This document shows positions 10,074 to 15,438 of a stretch of DNA of 15,438 nt, in pieces. The notes beneath the pieces were generated by a model. The model saw only the letters and a list, made by a program, of their open reading frames with translations. It did no database searches and was not told where the DNA came from. The stretch comes from an uncultured Azospirillum sp. (lineage in GTDB: Bacteria; Pseudomonadota; Alphaproteobacteria; Azospirillales; Azospirillaceae), in NCBI RefSeq assembly GCF_946480385.1, contig NZ_CAMLJP010000134.1:1-15438 (forward strand). Reading direction: 5' to 3'. How positions within the stretch are numbered: the first letter of the stretch is position 1; the number at the start of each line of letters is the position of its first letter. The translations under genes and the position numbers were made by a program.

Positions 10074-10904
10074 ATGATTGAGAACAGCACGAACCCGAAC
10101 CGCTGGGGCCGGATCCCGGCTTGGTGGCTCGACCACCCCGACCTCGACGCCGACGGCCTTGCCGTGCTGGCGGCGCTCAGCACCTACGCCGACGAGGCGG
10201 GAGTCTGCTGGCCGTCACAGGCAACGCTGGCGGACAAGCTGAAACGCAGCCGGCCGACCGTCAACCGGATCCTCGGCCGGCTGGAGACGCTCGGACTGGT
10301 CGGCATCGAACACCGCCGCTCCGCCAACGGTGGCCGGCTGAGCTGCCGCTATCGGCTGGCGCTGATTGCCGGTAACGGGGCGGACGAGAAAGCCGGTGGT
10401 GGTGCAAGGGTGGACAGCCCCGCTGACTCAGCGACGGACTCCCCCTGTTCAGCAGCGAGTCACGAACAGCCTGAACCAGAACAGATTCCTGACACGCTCC
10501 ACCAGCGTGCGGACGAGGGGATGGCGTCGATGGCTGAGGCGGTTCCGCAGAACTGGACTCCGCCAACGGCGGATCGCGAGTGGGCGGCGGGACGCTTCCC
10601 CGACCTCGACGTCGATGGTCATGCCGAGCGCTTCGTCCAGCAATGCCGGGCCCATGGCTACCGCTACCGCGATCCGACGGCGGCATGGCGATCCTGGCTG
10701 TTGCAGGACGCCGGGCGTATGGCGTCACAGCCCGCGGCAACTGTCCGCCGCGGTGCGCGTGCGGCTTCCCGCGCGTCGTCGCCCGGCACGGCTCCCGCTG
10801 CCGCCGCCACTGCGGAACAGCGCCTGTCGGCGTGGGCCAGCGTCGCCGCCCGCCTGAACGCCGGACAATCGGCTACGCCGTCCAATCCATGGGGAATCGC
10901 ATGA
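10074..10904 (+). CDS. Winged-helix replication accessory protein with DnaT-like C-terminal domain
   Basis: The 276-residue protein has an N-terminal helix-turn-helix of the HTH_36 type (residues 8-95). It opens with PNRWGRIPAWWLDHPDLD, the recognition region is WPSQATLADKLKRSRPTVNRIL, and a wing follows at GLVGIEHRR. A low-complexity linker (100-155) follows. Residues 158-213 (NWTPPTADREWAAGRFPDLD ... PTAAWRSWLLQDAG) resemble the DnaT-type single-strand DNA binding domain of phage replisome organisers. The Ala/Ser-rich tail looks disordered. This layout fits a protein that recognises the origin and helps load the helicase. The ATG at 10074 has GGAGGAG 11 bases upstream; the frame remains open far upstream through the iterons, which was rejected. 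It overlaps the next gene by four bases (ATGA). Function is inferred from domain resemblance and position. Confidence 0.72.
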   Translation: MIENSTNPNRWGRIPAWWLDHPDLDADGLAVLAALSTYADEAGVCWPSQATLADKLKRSRPTVNRILGRLETLGLVGIEHRRSANGGRLSCRYRLALIAGNGADEKAGGGARVDSPADSATDSPCSAASHEQPEPEQIPDTLHQRADEGMASMAEAVPQNWTPPTADREWAAGRFPDLDVDGHAERFVQQCRAHGYRYRDPTAAWRSWLLQDAGRMASQPAATVRRGARAASRASSPGTAPAAAATAEQRLSAWASVAARLNAGQSATPSNPWGIA

Positions 10905-11542
10905 ACAACCTGCACCCGTTCCCCGCAGCACCGGCCGTTCCGTCCAGCCTGCCGCTGCCCTTCGATCCGGCAATGGCCCCGGCCCTGCGCAGCCGGATGC
11001 TGCGCGAGGCGCTGCCGGAGTTGCTGCAACTTCTGCTCAACCGTGGGCAGGTCGGGCGCCACAGCCGCTTCACCGAGGACGGCTTTGCCGATGTCGTTGA
11101 AGACTGGACGCCGCCCGACGGGGTGACGCCACGCCATGCCGCGCTCGCCCGCCGGGCGCTTGCGGAGATTGATGAAACCATCCTGGCGCCCGCGCCGGCC
11201 AACCATCTGCTTGGCCGGGTGCTGGCGCTGCTCAGCCATTTCCCGGCCAAGGCGACGACGCCGGAGGTGGAGCAATTGCTCGCGATGGATTGGGCGGACG
11301 ATCTGGGCGAGTTCCCGGCCTGGGCGATCGATCAGGCGGCACGCCGCTGGCGCCGCACCCGCAAATGGCGGCCGAGCATCGCCGAGATGCGCGCGCTGTG
11401 CGAGGAGGCCTGTGCCGCCGAGCGGGCTCTGGCCGAGCGGTTGCGCGCCATCGCCCTGGCCGGGGAACGGACCAGGGAATTGGGTGGTGGAGGCGATGCG
11501 GTGCGTCCGGTGCTGGCGTCGACGATGCGCCGTATGCGATGA
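10901..11542 (+). CDS. Uncharacterised protein, possible phage-type helicase loader
   Basis: I do not recognise a named family with confidence. The 213-residue protein starts at an ATG overlapping the previous stop, so the two are probably translated together. After a proline-rich N-terminus, residues 28-50 and 76-116 look helical. The segment 119-169 (TPEVEQLLAMDWADDLGEFP, then AWAIDQAARRWRRTRKWRPS and IAEMRALCEEA) follows a pattern seen in small replication proteins of alphaproteobacterial prophages: an acidic stretch, FPxWAI..A...W, basic residues, then PSIAE. A charged helix closes the protein. No nucleotide-binding P-loop is visible, so an AAA+ loader of the DnaC type is excluded. Coupling to a DnaT-like protein next to the iterons suggests a role in primosome or helicase recruitment; this is inference. 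Confidence 0.6.
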   Translation: MNNLHPFPAAPAVPSSLPLPFDPAMAPALRSRMLREALPELLQLLLNRGQVGRHSRFTEDGFADVVEDWTPPDGVTPRHAALARRALAEIDETILAPAPANHLLGRVLALLSHFPAKATTPEVEQLLAMDWADDLGEFPAWAIDQAARRWRRTRKWRPSIAEMRALCEEACAAERALAERLRAIALAGERTRELGGGGDAVRPVLASTMRRMR

Positions 11543-11556
11543 TGGGGCTAATTTCT

Positions 11557-11566
11557 GTCTTAAGAC
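11557..11566. promoter_or_regulatory. Palindrome GTCTTAAGAC upstream of parA
   Basis: A perfect 10-bp palindrome with the GTCTTA/TAAGAC half-sites, 15 bases after the stop of the preceding gene. The same half-sites recur 45 bases downstream in the inverse arrangement, which argues against chance. It is a candidate operator or centromere element for the parA unit. Confidence 0.5.
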
Positions 11567-11610
11567 GCGCTTCTGTGGCGGGGGCGACACCCTGTCCGGG
11601 CGGTGCGAAG

Positions 11611-11626
11611 CTAAGACATGTCTTAG
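11611..11626. promoter_or_regulatory. 16-bp perfect palindrome upstream of parA, candidate operator or centromere site
   Basis: CTAAGACATGTCTTAG is a perfect 16-bp palindrome 64 bases before the parA start. It is much more AT-rich than its surroundings. It overlaps or lies just upstream of a weak promoter-like pair (TTGCGC at 11629-11634 and TAAAAG at 11651-11656). It does not match the repABC parS (GTTNNCNGCNGNNAAC) or the chromosomal parS consensus. It would suit binding by the ParA partner encoded downstream, for partition, autorepression or both. Confidence 0.6.
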
Positions 11627-11690
11627 ATTTGCGCCACGGCCGGGCTTTGGTAAAAGGGGCCCACAGCCGATGGCGATAAGGGGCACTGGA

Positions 11691-12353
11691 ATGAGCAACG
11701 ACACGGGACACGGGCCGGTGAAGCGGTTGCTGGTCAATGGCCCGAAGGGCGGGATCGGCAAGACGACGCTGAGTCGCAACATCGCGGTGGCCGCCGCGCT
11801 CGACGGCTGCGCGGTGGCGACGCTGGATCTCGATCCGCAGCGCAGCCTGACCAAGTGGTTCGCCAAGCGGCCGGACGGCATGGCGTCGATCACCCATTTC
11901 GAGGCGGGCATGACGCCGGTCGACATCCGCGCGGCGCTGGACGGCATCGCGGGCTTCGACCTGCTGGTGATCGACACGCCGCCGTCGATCGAGGACCATC
12001 CGGAAGAGTTCAAGCTGCTGGCGCTGTCCTCCGATCTGATCGTCGTGCCGACCGGGCAGAGCGACGACGATCTGGATTCGGTCCGGCCCTGGATGCGCTT
12101 CGTCCGCCGCTATGGCAAGAACGCTGCCTTCGTCATGAACCGCGTCAAGCCGCGCACCCGTGGCTTCACCGAGGCGCAGCGCAAGCTGCTGGGCGACGGC
12201 CGGATCTGCCCGGTCGAGGTGCCGGATTACGAGGACATCCAGTTCACCGCCGGCCGCGGTCTCGGCCTGCTGGAGCTGAAGGGGGGCAAGGGGGCCGAGC
12301 ATGTCGCCGGCGTCTGGGCCTTCGTCCGTCACGAACTGGAGCTGGCGCAATGA
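11691..12353 (+). CDS. parA: ParA-family partition ATPase, short form
   Basis: ParA ATPases use nucleotide-driven DNA binding to move replicon copies apart. The 220 residues show the deviant Walker A motif NGPKGGIGKTT (Lys19 and Lys24), the A' motif LDLDPQRS (45-52) and Walker B LLVIDTPPS (91-99). The length and the absence of an N-terminal DNA-binding domain place it among small type Ib-like ParAs, which do not repress their own promoter; a DNA-binding partner usually does that. AAGGGG lies seven bases before the chosen ATG. An in-frame ATG at 11670, with its own AAGGGG ten bases upstream, is a credible alternative adding seven residues. It overlaps the next gene by four bases. Confidence 0.9.
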   Translation: MSNDTGHGPVKRLLVNGPKGGIGKTTLSRNIAVAAALDGCAVATLDLDPQRSLTKWFAKRPDGMASITHFEAGMTPVDIRAALDGIAGFDLLVIDTPPSIEDHPEEFKLLALSSDLIVVPTGQSDDDLDSVRPWMRFVRRYGKNAAFVMNRVKPRTRGFTEAQRKLLGDGRICPVEVPDYEDIQFTAGRGLGLLELKGGKGAEHVAGVWAFVRHELELAQ

Positions 12354-12919
12354 GCGGGTTCAAGCAGGTTTCCAAGGCCCAGGCCCGCCGCCACATCGCG
12401 GTGGACGAGCGGATCGAGCGCATGTCGGAGGCGACGGTCGACCTCGTCCGGCGCGAGGAGTTTGTCCAGGAAATCTCCACCCTCTGGCGTAGCGCGCAGG
12501 AGAAGTTCCTGCTGATCGGTCGCTATCTGGTCCAGGCGCGGGCACGCCTGCCGCATGGCGAGTTCCAGGCGATGGTCGAGAACGAACTGCCCTTCGGCTA
12601 TCAGGTCGCCTATCAGCTGCGCATGGTGGCAGAGGCGGTGGACAGCGGGCGCCTGCCCGGACCGAAGCTGCCGCCGAGCTACGCCACCGTCTATCAGCTC
12701 GCCACCCTGACCAGCGAGCAGCTGCGGTTGGCCGACCAGCGCAACCTGATCCGGCCCGACGTCACCCGGCCGGAGATCGTGCGCTTCAAGCGCGACCTGC
12801 GGAACAAGGCCATCGACCATGTCAGCCGCCGGGAGGCTCTGGAGGCCGAACGCGACCGTCTGCGCGAGCGGCTGGCGGTGCTGGAAGCGGAACTGGCGAC
12901 GCTGGCCGACGAGGATTGA
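12350..12919 (+). CDS. DUF3102-like protein, putative ParA partner (non-canonical ParB)
   Basis: This 189-residue protein overlaps parA by four bases and takes the place normally held by parB, but it has no visible ParB motifs (no GERRxRA-like box). Residues 40-95 (EKFLLIGRYLVQARARLPHG, EFQAMVENELPFGYQVAYQL) resemble DUF3102: a helical segment, LPHGEF, then a helix-turn-helix-like stretch. Residues 107-160 contain PPSYATVYQLATL and PDVTRPEIVRFKRDL, which also look helical and basic. The C-terminus (160-187) is a heptad-like coiled coil (EALEAERDRLRERLAVLEAE) likely to dimerise the protein. I infer that it binds the palindromes upstream of parA as centromere-binding protein and repressor. Family resemblance is moderate; the partner role comes from gene order. 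Confidence 0.68.
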   Translation: MSGFKQVSKAQARRHIAVDERIERMSEATVDLVRREEFVQEISTLWRSAQEKFLLIGRYLVQARARLPHGEFQAMVENELPFGYQVAYQLRMVAEAVDSGRLPGPKLPPSYATVYQLATLTSEQLRLADQRNLIRPDVTRPEIVRFKRDLRNKAIDHVSRREALEAERDRLRERLAVLEAELATLADED

Positions 12920-12976
12920 GGACGGCCGGCGATGACGGTGCGGCGTGCGATGGTCCGGAACGGGGATGGGTGAGGC

Positions 12977-13897
12977 ATGCTGGACCTGAAATCGCTGGAG
13001 ACCTTCATCTGGACGATGCGGCTCGGCGGGTTCCGCCGGGCGGCTGAACGGCTGAACACCACCCAGCCCGCCGTCTCCGCCCGCATCGCCCAGCTTCAGG
13101 ACGAGTTGGGCGTGGTGCTGTTCGAGCGGGTCGGGCGGCGGGTGGCGCCGACGCCGCAGGCGATGGTCCTGCTGACCTATGCCGAGAAGATGATGGCCCT
13201 GCGGTCGGAGTTGCTGACGGCGGTGGCCGACCGCAGCGCCATCCGCGGCGTCATCAGGCTGGGCGTGGCGGAGACGGTGGTCCACACTTGGCTGAGCCAG
13301 CTGATCGAGCGGCTGAACGCCCTCTACCCTGCTGTGTCGCTGGAGATCGAGGTCGAAACCTCCCCCAGCCTGCGCGATGCGCTCGCCCGGCATGAGCTGG
13401 ACGTGGCGGTGATGCTGGCCTCCTACACCGACGTGCGGTTCCGGGCGATCCCGGTCGGCAATTACCCGCTGGGCTGGGTGGCAAGCCCGGCGCTGTCACT
13501 GCCGGCAGAGCCGGTGTCGCTGGCCGATCTGGCGGCTTGGCCGATCATCACATTTTCCCGCACCACCCAGCCCTATGGCGTGATCCGTGAGATGTTCTCC
13601 TCCATCGGCCTGCCGGTGCGGATGTTCGGCAACAGCTCGCTCGCCAGCGTCGTGCGGATGGCGGTGGACGCCGTCGGCGTCAGCGTGATCCCCACCGTCA
13701 TTGTCCAGCGCGAACTGGCGGAGGGGCGGTTGCGGCTGATCCGCTCGCAGGCGGCCCTGCCGGGAATGACCTTCTGCGCCGCCCACTCCGCCACGGCGGA
13801 GAACCATATGGCGTCGGTCGTCGCCGATCTCGCGGCCGAGGTGGCGGCGAACTATGAGGCGACGACCGGCAACGAGGCTCCGCGCGCCGCGGAGTGA
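12977..13897 (+). CDS. LysR-type transcriptional regulator
   Basis: The 306-residue protein has the usual LysR layout: an N-terminal winged HTH (residues 3-62, with GGFRRAAERLNTTQPAVSAR and LFERVGRRVAPT), a linker helix, and a periplasmic-binding-like effector domain from about residue 92 (IRGVIRLGVAETVV) to 295. The length is typical. The effector cannot be deduced. The ATG has only a weak GGTGAGG before it, 57 bases after the preceding stop. A T-N11-A dyad between this gene and the substrate-binding protein gene downstream suggests it activates that transporter. It could also be co-transcribed with the par unit by read-through, but no functional link is seen. Confidence 0.93.
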   Translation: MLDLKSLETFIWTMRLGGFRRAAERLNTTQPAVSARIAQLQDELGVVLFERVGRRVAPTPQAMVLLTYAEKMMALRSELLTAVADRSAIRGVIRLGVAETVVHTWLSQLIERLNALYPAVSLEIEVETSPSLRDALARHELDVAVMLASYTDVRFRAIPVGNYPLGWVASPALSLPAEPVSLADLAAWPIITFSRTTQPYGVIREMFSSIGLPVRMFGNSSLASVVRMAVDAVGVSVIPTVIVQRELAEGRLRLIRSQAALPGMTFCAAHSATAENHMASVVADLAAEVAANYEATTGNEAPRAAE

Positions 13898-13915
13898 CCG
13901 GCGCTTATCAGCAAG

Positions 13916-13942
13916 CGATTGATCGTCGCTGTTTATCAATCG
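13916..13942. promoter_or_regulatory. LysR-box dyad (T-N11-A)
   Basis: CGATTGAT, 11 bases, then ATCAATCG: a perfect 8-bp inverted repeat whose inner ends give exactly the T-N11-A pattern bound by LysR-type regulators. It starts 19 bases after the lysR stop and lies 126 bases before the substrate-binding protein start. Further half-sites follow (GATCAAAA at 13944-13951, CGATTG at 13956-13961), as expected for a regulatory plus an activation site. The block is strikingly AT-rich for this window. Confidence 0.75.
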
Positions 13943-14067
13943 AGATCAAAACATACGATTGGACGGACCCAAGACTGTTCGTGGCATCATCCACTCAGAG
14001 GCGCATCAAACAGCCGTAAAGGCACGCGCCGCAAGCCACCAAGGCACTGAACAGAGGAGATCCCACG

Positions 14068-15438
14068 ATGCGGTTCGCGGCAGCGATCACCGAACCCACC
14101 CGCACGCCCAAATCCCGGGCCAAATCCCAGACCGAATCCCAGGCCAACGCCCCCACCCGCCGGCAGACGATCAAGCGCATGCTGGCCGCGGCGACCCTGC
14201 TGACCACGACCGCGCTGACCGGCATCGGCTTCGGCGCCTCTCCCGCCCATGCCGAGGACGAGATCCGCATCGGCGTGATCTATCCGCTGACCGGTGCCGC
14301 CGCCCCCACCGGTGTGGAGTTGAAGGCCGCTGCCGAACTGGCCGCTGCCATCATCAACAAGGAAATCCCGGCTCCGCCGGGGCTGGTCGCCGGCATCGGC
14401 CTGCCGCATCTGCACGGCGCCAAGATCAAGCTGATCTTCGGCGACCATCAGGGCAACCCGCAGGTCGGCGCCACCGAGGCCGAGCGTCTCATCACCAGCG
14501 AGAAGGTCGTGGCGCTGACTGGCGCCTATTTCTCCAACGTCACCGCCACCGCCAGCCAGGTCGCCGAACGCTACGGCGTGCCCTTCCTGAACGGCGAGTC
14601 CTCGTCGGCTTCGCTGACCCAGCGCAAGTTCAAATGGTTCTTCCGCACCACGCCGCATGACGACCTGTTCGTCGGCAACTTCTTCACCTTCTTGCACGAC
14701 ATGGAGAAGAAGACCGGGGACAAGCTGCGCAGCGTCGCGTTGTTCAACGAGAACACGCTGTGGGGCAACGAGACGACCAAGCTGCAGGTGAAGCTGGCCG
14801 AGGAGCAGGGCTTCACCATCGCCGAAAAGATCCTCTACCCGGCCAAGACGACGCAGATGACGTCGGAGGTGCAGCGGATCAAGGCCGCCGCCCCGGCGGT
14901 CATCATGCAGTCCAGCTATCTCGGCGACGCCATCCTGTCGATGAAGACCTACAAGGAACTGGGCTTCTCGCCGAAGATGCTGCTGGCCAACGACGCCGGC
15001 TTCAACGACAGTGAGTTCCTGAAGACCATGGGCAAGGATGGCGAGTTCGTCATCAGCCGCGAGGTCTGGGCGCTCGATCAGGCGGAGCGCAATCCGCTCA
15101 TCAAGCAGGTCAACGACCTGATGCACCAGCGTTCCGGCGTGAACTTCAACGGCAACTCCGCCCGCGCCTTCACCGGCATCGCCGTGCTGGCCGATGCGCT
15201 CGACCGTGCCGGCTCGACCAAGCCGGAGGCGATCCGCGAGGCGCTTCAGAAGACCGACATCCCGGCCAGCGGCCTGATCATGCCGTGGAAGGGCGTCAAG
15301 TTCGACGCCAACGGCCAGAACGAGTTGGGCCAGGGCATCATCGTCCAGGTCCAGGGCGGCCAGTATGTGACGGTGTGGCCGTTTGACGTGGCGACCAAGC
15401 CGGTCGTCTACCCGATGCCGGCCTGGGACGGCCGCTGA
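14068..15438 (+). CDS. ABC transporter periplasmic substrate-binding protein, branched-chain amino acid type
   Basis: The 456-residue protein is a Leu/Ile/Val-type (Peripla_BP_6) binding protein for an ABC importer. After the leader, the mature part begins EDEIRIGVIYPLTGAAAPTG, the standard first strand and ligand loop, then HGAKIKLIFGDHQGNPQVG and ALTGAYFSNVTATASQVAERYGVPFLNGE. The leader is unusual: 30 polar residues partly encoded by a 12-bp tandem repeat, then TRRQTIKRM and a hydrophobic run ending ASPAHA-ED (predicted cleavage after residue 62). The twin arginine loosely fits a Tat signal. AGAGGAGA seven bases upstream supports the start. The ligand could be an amino acid, urea, an amide or an aromatic acid; sequence alone does not decide. 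The stop is the last codon of the window, so transporter partners would be beyond it. Likely controlled by the LysR regulator upstream. Confidence 0.92.
   Translation: MRFAAAITEPTRTPKSRAKSQTESQANAPTRRQTIKRMLAAATLLTTTALTGIGFGASPAHAEDEIRIGVIYPLTGAAAPTGVELKAAAELAAAIINKEIPAPPGLVAGIGLPHLHGAKIKLIFGDHQGNPQVGATEAERLITSEKVVALTGAYFSNVTATASQVAERYGVPFLNGESSSASLTQRKFKWFFRTTPHDDLFVGNFFTFLHDMEKKTGDKLRSVALFNENTLWGNETTKLQVKLAEEQGFTIAEKILYPAKTTQMTSEVQRIKAAAPAVIMQSSYLGDAILSMKTYKELGFSPKMLLANDAGFNDSEFLKTMGKDGEFVISREVWALDQAERNPLIKQVNDLMHQRSGVNFNGNSARAFTGIAVLADALDRAGSTKPEAIREALQKTDIPASGLIMPWKGVKFDANGQNELGQGIIVQVQGGQYVTVWPFDVATKPVVYPMPAWDGR
14109..14144 (+). repeat. 12-bp tandem repeat, three copies, inside the signal-peptide n-region
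   Basis: Three consecutive 12-bp units (CAAATCCCGGGC, CAAATCCCAGAC, CGAATCCCAGGC) encode KSRA-KSQT-ESQA-like quartets in the leader of the substrate-binding protein. The frame-preserving repeat probably arose by slippage and explains why the leader is longer than usual. Confidence 0.75.

Noticed and set aside
11136..11690. Long N-terminal extension of ParA
   Set aside because: It overlaps the preceding gene in another frame and the palindromic spacer; the ParA fold begins right after the ATG at 11691.
12350..12919. Calling the parA partner a true ParB
   Set aside because: No ParB/Spo0J N-terminal boxes are visible and the protein is shorter than usual; the DUF3102-like pattern fits better.
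13884..13904. GCGCCG/CGGCGC hairpin around the lysR stop as a terminator
   Set aside because: The stem is only six bases with a nine-base loop that includes the stop codon and no T run follows.
14068..15438. Assigning the binding protein to histidine uptake because of the nearby hut genes
   Set aside because: It is a Leu/Ile/Val-type protein 6.6 kb from hutG, with its own LysR regulator and an intervening replication cassette; nothing links it to histidine.

Overview
The window is GC-rich and looks like part of a secondary replicon (plasmid or chromid) of an alphaproteobacterium, most likely Azospirillum or a close Rhodospirillales relative. This rests on codon bias, the GC-rich intergenic palindromes and the protein sequences; no database search was possible.

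Region 1 (1-7446) is a nearly complete histidine-utilisation locus. On the minus strand lie hutI, hutC (4-base overlap) and, after a spacer filled by GC-rich inverted repeats, hutU, which runs off the left edge. On the plus strand lie hutF, hutH and hutG, each joined to the next by an ATGA overlap. Together they encode the five-step route: HutH makes urocanate, HutU imidazolonepropionate, HutI formiminoglutamate, HutF N-formylglutamate and HutG glutamate plus formate. The divergent hutI/hutF spacer carries a perfect 14-bp dyad next to a TATAAT box, a good candidate HutC operator. A hairpin follows hutG.

Region 2 (7543-8178) is a small PAP2-type phosphatase, convergent with the next gene.

Region 3 (8183-12919) is a replication and partition cassette. 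It holds a leftward initiator gene (two winged-helix-like segments), a 660-bp gene-free region with at least fourteen 18-bp iterons mostly at 21-bp pitch and in two opposed orientations, and two overlapping rightward genes that look like a phage-type primosome/helicase-loading pair. A spacer with two related palindromes follows, then a small ParA ATPase overlapped by a DUF3102-like protein in the place normally held by ParB. This cassette is the most interesting part of the window.

Region 4 (12977-15438) is a LysR-type regulator followed by a periplasmic substrate-binding protein of the branched-chain amino acid ABC family. Between them is a textbook T-N11-A dyad. Permease and ATPase genes would lie beyond the right edge.

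No rRNA, tRNA, CRISPR array or insertion sequence was seen.
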